NCBI GenBank assembly: GCA_035255045.1
Contig: DATFAA010000158.1
Location: 1-64,000, forward strand
DNA from: JAGTRP01 sp035255045
Lineage (GTDB): Bacteria > Pseudomonadota > Gammaproteobacteria > Burkholderiales > Rhodocyclaceae
Direction of reading: 5' to 3'
Length of the DNA stretch: 64,000 nt
The notes under the pieces were generated by a model. That model was not told the DNA's origin and did no database searches. It saw only the letters and a program-made list of their open reading frames with translations. How positions within the stretch are numbered: the stretch's first letter is position 1; each line of letters opens with the position of its first letter. Shown piece by piece: positions 34,892 to 43,463 of this stretch. A program made the translations under genes and the position numbers.

Positions 34892-37057
34892 ATGGAAGAG
34901 ACCATACGCATCGCCGACCAGTGGTATGTGGCCGCCAGCTCTTCCCGGACCGACGACCGCACCCGGGTGCTGAAATACGGGCCGACCTTCTCGGTCTTCG
35001 ACCGTTTCGGCGACATCCACCGGGTGGGCGCCGGGGAGCAGGGCATCTACCACCAGGGCACCCGCTTCCTGTCCCAGATGGAACTGCGCATCAACGGCCG
35101 CCGGCCCATGCTCCTCAATTCCAGCATCAAGCGGGACAACAGCCTGCTGACCATCGACCTCACCACCCCCGACCTGCAGCTGGGGGACCGGATCGTGGTG
35201 AGGAAGGGCACGGTGCACGTCTTCCGCGCCAAGCTGCTGTGGAAGTCCGGCTGCCGGGAGCACCTGCGGGTCGCCAACTACGGGGACGACCCGGTCAGCC
35301 TGACGCTGTCCGTGGAGTTCGCCGCCGATTTCGCCGACATCTTCGAGGTCCGGGGCTTCCACCGGGAGCACCGGGGCCGCGACCTGCCGCCGGAAGTGGC
35401 CCGCGACCACGTGGTCCTGGCCTACGAGGGCCTGGACGGGGTGGTCCGCCGCACCGTGGTGGGCGGCAGCCCGGCCCCCGACCGGGTGGTCGAGGACCAG
35501 TTCGAGTACGACCTGGAACTGCAGCCCGGCAAGCAGATCGACCTCAACATCATGGTGGATTGCGAGTCGGACGGCTCCGAGACCCGGTTCGTCAATTACA
35601 ACGGCGCCCTCACCCGGGTGTCGTCGGCCCTGCGGGCCTCCCGGGAGCGGGGCTGCACGGTGCGCACCTCCAACGACCAGTTCAACGAGTGGCTGAACCG
35701 CTCCGCTACCGACCTCTCCATGCTCACCGTCGGCAACCCGGAGGGCGCCTATCCCTACGCCGGGGTGCCCTGGTACAGCTGCCCCTTCGGCCGCGACGGC
35801 ATCCTCACCGCCCTGCTCTACCTGTGGGTGGACCCGAACATGGCCCACAGCGTCCTCATGTACCTGGCCGGGCTCCAGGCCGCGACGGAGGAGCCCGAGC
35901 GGGACGCCGAGCCCGGCAAGATCCTACACGAGACCCGCAACGGCGAACTGGCGGCCCTGGGCGAAATCCCCTTCGGCCGCTACTACGGCAGCATCGACTC
36001 CACCCCCCTCTTCATCGTCCTCCTGGGGGCCTACTACCAGCGCACCGGCGACCTGGCCTTCGTGGAGAGCCTGTGGCAGCACGTGGAGCGGGGCCTGGAG
36101 TGGATCGACCGCTACGGCGACCGGGACGGGGACGGCTTCGTCGAATATTTCCGCAGCAGTTCCAAGGGCCTGGTGAACCAGGGCTGGAAGGATTCCCACG
36201 ACGCCGTCTTCCACCGGGACGGCCGCATGGCGGAGGGCTCGGTGGCCCTGTGCGAGGTCCAGGGCTATGTGTACCTGGCCCGCCTCCACGCCGCCGACCT
36301 CGCCCTCGCCCTCGGCGACCCCAACCAGGCCGCCACCCAGCGCCGCAAGGCCGCCGAGCTGAAGGAGCGCTTCGAGCACGCCTTCTGGTGCGACGAGATC
36401 GGCGCCTACGCCCTCGCCCTGGACGGCGACAAGCGGCAATGCCAGGTGGTGTCCTCCAACGCCGGGCAGGTGCTGTGGAGCGGCATCGCCAGCCCCCACC
36501 ACGCCAGGCGCACGGCCGAGACCCTGCTCTTGCCGTCCTCCTTCTCGGGCTGGGGCATCCGCACCATCGCCGAGGGGCAGTCCCGCTACAACCCCATGTC
36601 CTACCACAACGGCTCCATCTGGCCCCACGACAACGCCATGGTGGCCGTCGGCATCGCCCACTACGGCATGAAGGACAAGACCCTGCCGGTGCTCACCGCC
36701 CTCTTCCAGGCCAGCCTGTTCATGGATCTGCACCGGCTGCCGGAGCTGTACTGCGGCTTCGTGCGCCGGGAAGGCGAGGGGCCGACCCTCTACCCGGTGG
36801 CCTGCTCGCCCCAGGCCTGGGCCAGCGCCAGCGCCTTCTACGTGCTGCAGGCCTGCCTGGGCCTTTCCTTCCACGCCGACGAGCCGCGCATCCGCTTCAC
36901 CCACCCGATCCTGCCCTCCTACCTGGAGCGGGTGTCCATCTCCAACCTGCAGATCGGCAGCGCCGCCTTGGACCTGGTGCTGGAGCGCCACGCCCACGAC
37001 GTGGGGGTGAACGTGGTGCACAAGAAGGGCGAGGTGGACGTCTCGGTCCGGCTGTAG
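34892..37057 (+). CDS. Amylo-alpha-1,6-glucosidase (glycogen-debranching-like)
   Basis: A 721-residue protein. The N-terminal beta-sandwich (about 25-240, GDE_N_bis type) is followed by an (alpha/alpha)6 barrel with glucoamylase-like motifs: PWYSCPFGRDGI, GWKDSHDAV and YHNGSIWPHDNAM, where acidic residues supply catalysis. It probably trims alpha-1,6 branches from glucans or acts on sucrose-like sugars; homologues are often annotated as debranching enzymes without proof. It is same-strand and adjacent to the GT4 gene. Confidence 0.87.
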   Translation: MEETIRIADQWYVAASSSRTDDRTRVLKYGPTFSVFDRFGDIHRVGAGEQGIYHQGTRFLSQMELRINGRRPMLLNSSIKRDNSLLTIDLTTPDLQLGDRIVVRKGTVHVFRAKLLWKSGCREHLRVANYGDDPVSLTLSVEFAADFADIFEVRGFHREHRGRDLPPEVARDHVVLAYEGLDGVVRRTVVGGSPAPDRVVEDQFEYDLELQPGKQIDLNIMVDCESDGSETRFVNYNGALTRVSSALRASRERGCTVRTSNDQFNEWLNRSATDLSMLTVGNPEGAYPYAGVPWYSCPFGRDGILTALLYLWVDPNMAHSVLMYLAGLQAATEEPERDAEPGKILHETRNGELAALGEIPFGRYYGSIDSTPLFIVLLGAYYQRTGDLAFVESLWQHVERGLEWIDRYGDRDGDGFVEYFRSSSKGLVNQGWKDSHDAVFHRDGRMAEGSVALCEVQGYVYLARLHAADLALALGDPNQAATQRRKAAELKERFEHAFWCDEIGAYALALDGDKRQCQVVSSNAGQVLWSGIASPHHARRTAETLLLPSSFSGWGIRTIAEGQSRYNPMSYHNGSIWPHDNAMVAVGIAHYGMKDKTLPVLTALFQASLFMDLHRLPELYCGFVRREGEGPTLYPVACSPQAWASASAFYVLQACLGLSFHADEPRIRFTHPILPSYLERVSISNLQIGSAALDLVLERHAHDVGVNVVHKKGEVDVSVRL

Positions 37058-37072
37058 GCGGCGGGCCGCGGC

Positions 37073-37444
37073 CTACTCGGCCGCCAGCCGGATGGGCGCC
37101 GCCTCGGGCAGCAGGGGCAGCTCGATGCCCAGTTCCGTCGCCAGCTGGTCGATGGAGCGCCGGGAATTCCAGGCGCTCACCGCGTAGCCGCTGCGGACCA
37201 GCTGCCGGATGTAGAGGCGGTTGTAGAGCCAGCCGAAGAGCAGGAGCGCAGCCAGGAAGCCCGGCCCCTGGGCGAGGACGACCAGGGGGATGAGCAGGCC
37301 GAACTGGATCCCCGCCCACCGGTAGTCGCCGCGCATGATGGCCGGCAGGAAGCCGAAGAACAGAGTCGTCCAGGAAAAGCCGACCGGCGTGGTGACGAAA
37401 TGATCGGATTCCGGATGCTTCAGGACAATTTCCGAATGGGCCAT
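37073..37444 (-). CDS. DUF2628-like membrane protein
   Basis: A 123-residue protein with short hydrophobic segments: FSWTTLFFGFLPAIMRGDYRWAGIQFGLLIPLVV and FLAALLLFGWLYNRLYIRQLV. The FSWTTLFFGF-P-x-x-RGDYRW pattern is typical of DUF2628/HrgC-type proteins. AAGGAGG precedes the ATG at good spacing. It is convergent with the debranching-enzyme gene (16 bases). Function unknown. Confidence 0.75.
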   Translation of the reverse strand: MAHSEIVLKHPESDHFVTTPVGFSWTTLFFGFLPAIMRGDYRWAGIQFGLLIPLVVLAQGPGFLAALLLFGWLYNRLYIRQLVRSGYAVSAWNSRRSIDQLATELGIELPLLPEAAPIRLAAE

Positions 37445-37754
37445 TTGAACCTCCTTGGATTGCCTGCAGCCGCTGGAGCAGTCACCTCCATGCTACGTGA
37501 TTGGCGCAGGGTGCCAATACGGGTAAGCACTATCGGAAAGTTCCGAGGGCCGCGGGCAGCCCGGTTCCCGGCGCACACCGGACATCGGCCGGCTACGGTC
37601 TTTGGAGTCACGGTATTACCCCCCGAAACCGCATCGATTTCAGGGCTTCCCTACCTGTCGCCTTTCGAAGGGATGGGATTATGCTTTTCAGGTGGCTATC
37701 AAGCAGGTAGGCAATCTTTGGCAACGGCGGTCAATACCAGGGAGGAGCGAGTCG
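37445..37754. promoter_or_regulatory. Divergent spacer with inverted repeat
   Basis: A 310-base region between the DUF2628-like gene and the cytochrome gene. It contains ATTGGC (37500-37505) and GCCAAT (37513-37518) separated by 7 bases, an operator-like dyad. Open frames here (37400-37768 and 37420-37611) overlap on both strands and have no protein-like features. No riboswitch was recognised. Confidence 0.4.
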
Positions 37755-38189
37755 ATGTTCAAGCGTAATTGCGTCCTTGCAGCACTTTCGTTGAGCTGTC
37801 TCACGGTTACGTCATATGCGGCAACTGCGGAGAGATACGACCTCGGCAAGCGCGAATATCTGGATAAATGCGCCGTTTGCCACGGGCAGAGTGGAAAGGG
37901 CGATGGCGGCGCCATCGATATCCTGAAGACGTCTCCTCCGGACCTGACCCAGTTGAAGAAGAAGAACGGCGGTGTCTTTCCCGTGGAACGGGTGACCGCA
38001 ATCATCGATGGCCGCCAGGCTGTACCCGGCCACGGCACTCAGGACATGCCCATATGGGGCCGCGAGTATTTGAAGGAAACGGCCAAGGCGGACGAGCATT
38101 TCGGTCCGATGCCCTACGACATGGAGATGTACGTGAGGTCCCGAATCCTCGCATTGATCGATTTCCTCAATCGAATTCAGGCCAAGTGA
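37755..38189 (+). CDS. Periplasmic class I cytochrome c
   Basis: A 144-residue monoheme cytochrome. The signal peptide covers about 1-25 (LAALSLSCLTVTSYAA). The heme motif CAVCH is near residue 40 and the likely axial Met lies in QDMPIWG. GGAGGAG stands before ATG 37755. It resembles soluble c-type cytochromes that shuttle electrons to oxidases or reductases. Base composition is a little lower in G+C than its neighbours. Confidence 0.88.
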   Translation: MFKRNCVLAALSLSCLTVTSYAATAERYDLGKREYLDKCAVCHGQSGKGDGGAIDILKTSPPDLTQLKKKNGGVFPVERVTAIIDGRQAVPGHGTQDMPIWGREYLKETAKADEHFGPMPYDMEMYVRSRILALIDFLNRIQAK

Positions 38190-38199
38190 GCTGCAGCGG

Positions 38200-38238
38200 C
38201 AAGGGGTTGCCCCTCATCACGCGAGCGGCAATCCCTTG
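38200..38238. terminator. Hairpin between convergent genes
   Basis: CAAGGGGTTGCC (38200-38211) and GGCAATCCCTTG (38227-38238) pair over 12 positions with one G-T wobble around a 15-base loop. It lies just after the cytochrome c stop and before the end of the convergent gene, but lacks a T tract. Confidence 0.4.
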
Positions 38239-38267
38239 GCGTCACCCCGGAGGGCAGTCGCCGGACC

Positions 38268-38687
38268 TCATGACTTCCACGCCGTTTCGAACCGGCTCCA
38301 CAGCCTCTTCACCACCTCGTGCTTGGCTTCCTGATTCCGCAGGGCCTCCCGGCCGGGTGACATGCTCATCAGCTCGTCGAGCCAGGCGGCGTACCACGCC
38401 TTGAACGCCGACAAGGCTTCCGGCTTCGCCTGCACCTCCTTCAGCGCCGCTTCGTAGTCCTTGTCGGCTTCCTGCTTCGCTGCCAGCTTGCACTGCTCGA
38501 CGTCCCGGATCTTCTCTGCCGTGATCGGGTGGTCGTTGGCCTCCTTCGTCAGGGTCACCACGGCAACCTGGCATCGGACGATATTGGCGTTGGCGTCCAC
38601 TCTCAGGGCGGAAATGGGGATTTGCTCGCAGTAAGCGAGGGGCGCGTGAGCGAGGCCGACAAGAAGGGTTAGGGCGAGAACACGCAT
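38268..38687 (-). CDS. Secreted helical protein, unknown function
   Basis: A 139-residue product with a signal peptide (RVLALTLLVGLAHAPLAYC). The mature part is helical and charged (EQCKLAAKQEADKDYEAALKEVQ), with two further Cys residues (IVRCQV, EQCKL). AGGAAG lies 6 bases before ATG 38687; an in-frame ATG at 38717 lacks a signal-peptide-like context. No family recognised. Confidence 0.65.
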   Translation of the reverse strand: MRVLALTLLVGLAHAPLAYCEQIPISALRVDANANIVRCQVAVVTLTKEANDHPITAEKIRDVEQCKLAAKQEADKDYEAALKEVQAKPEALSAFKAWYAAWLDELMSMSPGREALRNQEAKHEVVKRLWSRFETAWKS

Positions 38688-38926
38688 GGCTGCTTCCTGG
38701 AGTTGTAGGCAATCCAAACAAGTTAGGTCGCCGTTTCAAGCCTTGCCATACACGGGATTACCTAAAGGCAAGCAGGGAATCGCCCCCGGCGTCCTTGCAC
38801 ATCACGATCGCCCTGCATAATCTGAAATTCATACAAGCCGTTGTGTCCCGTGGCTGCACCCCGTCCGGTGCCCACCGCCGGACCGGTGCCGCCGGCCCAT
38901 GAACCCTTCGTCCGGAGTCCTGTGCC

Positions 38927-39400
38927 ATGGCATATAACCTAGCGAAGCGATGTATTGGACATGCAGCCGTCCTGACGCTCCTGGCCGGCCTCTCCGGCTG
39001 CGCCGGATTGTCCCGGGAAGGCGCTGGGCCGGCGGCCACCGGCCCGTCCGAAGCCGCCCTGCCCGGCAAGCGGTCGTTCCAGGTCGAGTTCGACGGAGGC
39101 TTCGTCCTCGACTACCAGCTGGAGATGAAGCTCTCCACCGTGGATCGCAAGAGCTGCTACGGTTTCATCAGCGGCAAGCTGACGAACAATTCCCCACAGA
39201 CCTTGTCGCGCGCTTCGGTCCTGGACTTCAAGGTCATTTACGGGGGGCGGTTGCTGTACCGCGACATCACGAACCCGGTGACGGACATTCCCCCGGGGGG
39301 GCAGGCTTTGTTCGGCATGGTGGATTCGCCCGTCCATAGCAAGCACTGTCCGGTGTATGACCGTATCGAGGTTTCGCTACGGAAAGTCGTGCGGCAGTGA
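38927..39400 (+). CDS. Lipoprotein of unknown function
   Basis: A 157-residue protein with a lipobox (LAGLSGC near residue 25). The mature domain (about 48-155) is beta-rich, with NNSPQTLSRASVLDFKVIYGG and FRD-like segments resembling small Ig-like periplasmic domains. Two Cys residues (KSCYGF and KHCPVY) may form a disulfide. It starts divergently from the secreted helical protein. No named family recognised. Confidence 0.7.
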   Translation: MAYNLAKRCIGHAAVLTLLAGLSGCAGLSREGAGPAATGPSEAALPGKRSFQVEFDGGFVLDYQLEMKLSTVDRKSCYGFISGKLTNNSPQTLSRASVLDFKVIYGGRLLYRDITNPVTDIPPGGQALFGMVDSPVHSKHCPVYDRIEVSLRKVVRQ

Positions 39401-39457
39401 AGGAGCCGGCGGCCCCGGGGCTTCCCCAAGCGCATCCGGCCTCCCGGGCAAAACCCC

Positions 39458-40609
39458 TCACCGCGGCTGCCTCCGCCTCTCCGGCGTCGCCGCGCTCTTG
39501 GCGCTGGACAGCGTCCCCTCCTCCCCCCGCTCGGCCCCGGTCTCGCCGTGGGGCTCGGCCAGGGGCGCCATTTCGGCCCGCAGCCGCGGCAGGGCGTCGC
39601 CGTAGTCCCGCTGCATGAAGGCCAGCAGGCCTTCCCGCACCCGGCAGCGCAGGTCCCAGTTGAGGCCGGAGTCCTTGGAGCTGACCAGGGCCCGCACCTG
39701 CATGGCCTGGTGGGTGGCGTCGGTGACCTGCAGCAGGCAGACGTTGCCGTCCCACTCCGGGGCCGCCTTGCAGATGATCTCCAGTTCCCGGCGCAGGGGC
39801 TCCACCGGCATGCGGTAGTCCACCCACAGGAAGACGGTGCCGATGATGTGGGCGCTCGTGCGGGTCCAGTTCTGGAAGGGGTGCTCGATGAACCACTGCA
39901 GGGGCACGATGAGCCGGCGCTCGTCCCAGATCTTCACCACCACGTAGGCGCCGGTGATCTCCTCCACCCGCCCCCATTCGTTCTCGACGATGAGGACGTC
40001 GTCGATGCGGATGGGCTGGGTCATGGCGATCTGCAGCCCGGCGATCAGGTTGCCCAGCACCGGCTTGGCGGCGAAGCCCACCACCAGCCCCGCCACCCCG
40101 GCCGAGGCGACCAGGCTGGTGCCGATCTGGCGCACGGCCGGGAAGGTCATCAGGGCCATGGATACCCCGAGCAGCACCGCCAGGCCGGACAGGGTGCGCA
40201 TGAGCACCGTGGTCTGGGTCAGCACCCGCCGGGCCACCAGGTTGTCCTCGATGTCCGCCGGGTAGCGGCGCACGATGATGTCCCGGATGCCCATCAGCAG
40301 GTTGACCACCAGCCAGGTGCCGGCGGCGATGGTCACCAGCAGGGTGGCGTGGCGCCAGCCCCCGAGCCAGGGATAGGCGGCCGGCGCCGTGGTCCACACC
40401 GCCTGCAGGGCCAGGGCCGGGAACAGCAGGCGGGTGGGCGCCGCCGCCTGGCGCAGCAGGATGGGGATGTAGGGGCCCCGGCCGACCAGGCGCGGCAGGA
40501 TGGCCTTCAGCAGGGAATGGGCGAGCAGCGCCGCCGCCACCGCCCCCAGGGCGATGACCGTGGCGTTGACGACGGGGTCGTCGGAGACAGCGAACAGCCC
40601 GGCCGTCAT
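39458..40609 (-). CDS. MscS family mechanosensitive channel
   Basis: A 383-residue inner-membrane channel. Membrane helices occupy about 10-165. The pore-lining helix and linker read SLVASAGVAGLVVGFAAKPVLGNLIAGLQIAMTQPIRIDD in form, the MscS signature. A cytoplasmic beta domain (VENEWGRVEEITGAYVVV) and a charged tail follow. It opens on osmotic down-shock to release solutes. ATG 40609 has AGGTGAGG upstream; GTG 40618 is an alternative start. Confidence 0.9.
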   Translation of the reverse strand: MTAGLFAVSDDPVVNATVIALGAVAAALLAHSLLKAILPRLVGRGPYIPILLRQAAAPTRLLFPALALQAVWTTAPAAYPWLGGWRHATLLVTIAAGTWLVVNLLMGIRDIIVRRYPADIEDNLVARRVLTQTTVLMRTLSGLAVLLGVSMALMTFPAVRQIGTSLVASAGVAGLVVGFAAKPVLGNLIAGLQIAMTQPIRIDDVLIVENEWGRVEEITGAYVVVKIWDERRLIVPLQWFIEHPFQNWTRTSAHIIGTVFLWVDYRMPVEPLRRELEIICKAAPEWDGNVCLLQVTDATHQAMQVRALVSSKDSGLNWDLRCRVREGLLAFMQRDYGDALPRLRAEMAPLAEPHGETGAERGEEGTLSSAKSAATPERRRQPR

Positions 40610-40639
40610 GGGCCTCACCTGGCGGCCGAAGCGGGCGGA

Positions 40640-40876
40640 TCAGGGGAAGGTGCCGCGGTGGCCCTTTTCCATTTCCGGCGTCTTGTGCTTGTCGTCCACG
40701 TTGAGGTGCTCGCGGTTCTGCTTGAGCTTCTCCGGGTCGTCCCGGGCGTCGCCGGCGGCGGGCTGGCTGCTGGGGGCGGGGGCCGGGTTGGGCCGGCCGG
40801 CGTCGATCTCGTCCTTTTCGTCGTCGGCGCTGGTGGGGATGTTGGTGGGCTTGTTGGGGGATGTGCTTCGCTTCAT
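40640..40876 (-). CDS. Small hydrophilic protein, unknown function
   Basis: A 78-residue, Asp/Lys/Pro/Asn-rich, probably disordered protein (for example NKPTNIPTSADDEKDE, KQNREHLNVDDKHKTPEMEKGH). GGAGG lies 9 bases before ATG 40876. It is in tandem with the MscS gene 30 bases downstream. It resembles short conserved stress-associated peptides of betaproteobacteria, but I cannot name a family. Confidence 0.55.
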   Translation of the reverse strand: MKRSTSPNKPTNIPTSADDEKDEIDAGRPNPAPAPSSQPAAGDARDDPEKLKQNREHLNVDDKHKTPEMEKGHRGTFP

Positions 40877-41108
40877 GCCGTGTACCTCCGCTGGCAAGGG
40901 GCCGAAAACTTGCCCCGGACCCCGGAAGGCAGCAAGCGCCGTGCCCTCCGGGGAGAAGACAGCGGGCCGCCGCCGGGCGAGGTATCCGGCATGTACTTTT
41001 TTCCCCCGCCTGCATTTGTTACCCGCCAGGGCCGGGCCCCGCACCGCCGCCGGTGGGAATAGCCCTTGCAGGTCCGCCTTCCCGGATTTCCCTGGCGCTG
41101 GAGCCCCC

Positions 41109-42617
41109 ATGTCCGACCATCATCCTGTCCTCCCCGGCCGCCCTGTTTCCCTCTGGCTTGACACCACGTCGGAAACCGGTTTTCCCGCCCTGGCGGAGAG
41201 GATGGATGTGGACGTGGCGGTGGTCGGCGGCGGCATTGCCGGCCTGACGGCGGCCACCCTCCTCAAGGCCGCCGGGAAAACGGTGGCGGTGGTCGAGGCC
41301 GGGCGCATCGCGGCCGGCGTCACCGGCCACACCACGGCCAAGATCACCGCCCTCCATACCCTGATCTACGACCACCTCGTCCGCCATTTCGGCGAAGACA
41401 AGGCCCGGGCCTATGGCGAGGCCCAGCAGGCGGCCATCGAACTGATCGCCGCCCTGGTGGCGGAGAGGGATATCGACTGCGACTTCGCCCGCACCGAGGC
41501 CTACACCTACACCGACTCCGATGAGGAAGTGCCGGCGGTGGAGGCCGAAGCCCGGGTCGCCCTCGCCCTCGGCCTGCCCGCCGCCTACGTGCCCGACCCG
41601 CCCCTGCCCTTTCCGGTCAAGGGGGCGGTGCGCTTCGACCACCAGGCCCGCTTCCACCCTCGCAAGTACCTGCTGGCCCTGGCTTCCGACCTGCCGGGGA
41701 AGGGCTGCCATATTTTCGAGCAGACCCGGGTGACCGAGGTCGCCCCTGGGGAGCCCTGCACCGTCGTCACCGACCGCGGCCACCTGCGGGCCCGGGACGT
41801 CATCGTCGCCAGCCACTTCCCCTTCGCCGACAAGGCCCTCTTCGCCTCCCGCCTGCAGCCCCAGCGCAGCTACGTCCTTGCCGTCCGCCTCGACGGCCCG
41901 GCCCCCCCCGGCATGTTCATCGACACGGCCGAAGCCTTCAGCCTGCGCAGCCAGCCCCTGCCCGGGGGCCGCGAACTGGCGCTGATCACCGGCGCCGGCC
42001 ACCCGGCCGGCGAGGGGGGCGACACCACCGCCCGCTACCAGCGCCTCGAGATGCTGGCCAGGAGCCGCCTGCCGGTGCGTTCGGTGGAATACCGCTGGTC
42101 AACCCAGGACAACTTCACCCTTGACCGGGTGCCCTACATCGGCCGCACCACCCACCACTCCCGCCACCTCTACGTGGCCACCGGCTTCAACGGCTGGGGC
42201 ATGACCGGCGGCACGGTGGCCGCCATGGTGCTGCGGGACCTGATCCTGGGCGAGGACAACCCCTGGGCCGAGGTCTTCGACCCCAGCCGCCTGGACCTGG
42301 GCAGCGTGCCGGAGCTGGTCAGGCACAACGTCAAGGTGGCGGCCCATTTCGTGGCCGACCGGGTGGCCGGCACCGATTCGGACAGCATCGCCCCCGGCGA
42401 GGGCAAGATCGTCCATGGCCTGCACGGCAACGTCGCCCTCTACCGGGACGATGAGGGCCAGGTCCATCGCCATTCCCCGGTATGCACCCACATGGGCTGC
42501 ATCCTGCGCTGGAACCCGGCGGAAAGGAGCTGGGACTGCCCCTGCCACGGCTCCCGCTTCGGCTACGACGGCGAGGTCCTCCACGGCCCGGCGGTGCGCC
42601 CCCTGGACAAGCGCTGA
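41109..42617 (+). CDS. FAD-dependent oxidoreductase with C-terminal Rieske domain
   Basis: A 502-residue fusion. A DAO-type FAD domain begins with the dinucleotide motif GGGIAGL at about 40-46. The C-terminal 2Fe-2S Rieske domain is complete: Cys459-x-His461 and Cys477-x-x-His480 as ligands, with Cys464 and Cys479 for the disulfide. This matches YhfW-like proteins found in many bacteria, with no assigned substrate. A frame open from 40500 is ignored, since the FAD fold starts here. No strong Shine-Dalgarno is seen. Confidence 0.9.
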   Translation: MSDHHPVLPGRPVSLWLDTTSETGFPALAERMDVDVAVVGGGIAGLTAATLLKAAGKTVAVVEAGRIAAGVTGHTTAKITALHTLIYDHLVRHFGEDKARAYGEAQQAAIELIAALVAERDIDCDFARTEAYTYTDSDEEVPAVEAEARVALALGLPAAYVPDPPLPFPVKGAVRFDHQARFHPRKYLLALASDLPGKGCHIFEQTRVTEVAPGEPCTVVTDRGHLRARDVIVASHFPFADKALFASRLQPQRSYVLAVRLDGPAPPGMFIDTAEAFSLRSQPLPGGRELALITGAGHPAGEGGDTTARYQRLEMLARSRLPVRSVEYRWSTQDNFTLDRVPYIGRTTHHSRHLYVATGFNGWGMTGGTVAAMVLRDLILGEDNPWAEVFDPSRLDLGSVPELVRHNVKVAAHFVADRVAGTDSDSIAPGEGKIVHGLHGNVALYRDDEGQVHRHSPVCTHMGCILRWNPAERSWDCPCHGSRFGYDGEVLHGPAVRPLDKR

Positions 42618-42660
42618 GAGCCCCGGATTCTCCTGGGTTCGAGACCTCCCCGAGGGGTGT

Positions 42661-42688
42661 AAAAACCCGGCCGGGAGTACGGTTTTTT
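42661..42688 (+). terminator. Possible terminator after FAD-Rieske gene
   Basis: AAAAACCCG and CGGTTTTTT pair (one bulged C) around a short G/C-rich loop, ending in a run of six T residues. It stands 43 bases after the FAD-Rieske stop and 13 bases before the next start. Confidence 0.5.
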
Positions 42689-42701
42689 CCTAGAATGGTG
42701 C

Positions 42702-43463
42702 ATGGCCCCGATCCGATTATTCCATCATCGCGACTGGGTCCGAAGGCTGGCTGCCGTCCTCCTGGCGGCGGCCGCCGCCGCTGGACCAGCCGCCGCCGGC
42801 GAGCCCCTGCGCTTCAACACGGGGGTGGGCGCGCCCTACATCCAGGGCGACCGGAAGGGCTTCCTCGACCTGCTGGTCCCCGAGCTGTTCCGGCGCCTCG
42901 GCCTGGAGGCGGAGGCGGTGGGCTACCCGGCCTCGGAGCGGGCCATGATGAACGCCAACAACGGCCTGGACGACGGCGTCGCCATGCGGGTCAAGGGCCT
43001 GGAGGCGGGCTACCCCAACCTCATCCGGGTGGAGGAAAAGGTCATCGACAACGACTTCGTGGCCTATTCCCGGCACCACGCCTTCCCCGCCCCCGGCTTC
43101 GAGGCCCTCAAGCCCTACCAGGTCGGCTACATCGTCGGCTGGAAAGTGTTCGAGTCCCGCCTGGAGGGCGGCTATTCCCTGACCCGGGTGCAGGACGCCG
43201 ACCAGCTCTTCAACCTGTTGGCGAACGACCGGGCCGACGTGGTGCTGTTCGAGCGCTGGCAGGGCAACTGGCTGGTCCGGGAGCGGCGCCTGCCGGTCAA
43301 GCTGCTGCTGCCGCCCCTGGTCACCACCGAGATGTTCATGTACGTGCACAGGAAGCACGCCCACCTGGCCGAGCCCATCGCCCGGGCCCTGCGGGCCATG
43401 AAGGCGGACGGCACCTACCGCCGGCTGGTGGAGCAGAGCCTGCAGATTCCGGATCCGCGATGA
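42702..43463 (+). CDS. Periplasmic solute-binding protein, family 3
   Basis: A 253-residue SBP_bac_3-type protein with a signal peptide (about 14-33, ending AAAG). The binding lobes carry LVPELFRRLGLEAEAVGYPASERAMMN and RVQDADQLFNLLANDRADVVLFERW, usual for polar amino acid binders. There is no ABC permease nearby. Instead its TGA overlaps the ATG of a membrane GGDEF-EAL protein, so it probably feeds a ligand signal to c-di-GMP turnover. Confidence 0.87.
   Translation: MAPIRLFHHRDWVRRLAAVLLAAAAAAGPAAAGEPLRFNTGVGAPYIQGDRKGFLDLLVPELFRRLGLEAEAVGYPASERAMMNANNGLDDGVAMRVKGLEAGYPNLIRVEEKVIDNDFVAYSRHHAFPAPGFEALKPYQVGYIVGWKVFESRLEGGYSLTRVQDADQLFNLLANDRADVVLFERWQGNWLVRERRLPVKLLLPPLVTTEMFMYVHRKHAHLAEPIARALRAMKADGTYRRLVEQSLQIPDPR

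Noticed and set aside
37445..37754. c-di-GMP or other riboswitch before the cytochrome gene
   Set aside because: Conserved GEMM motif positions could not be found; only a simple dyad is present.
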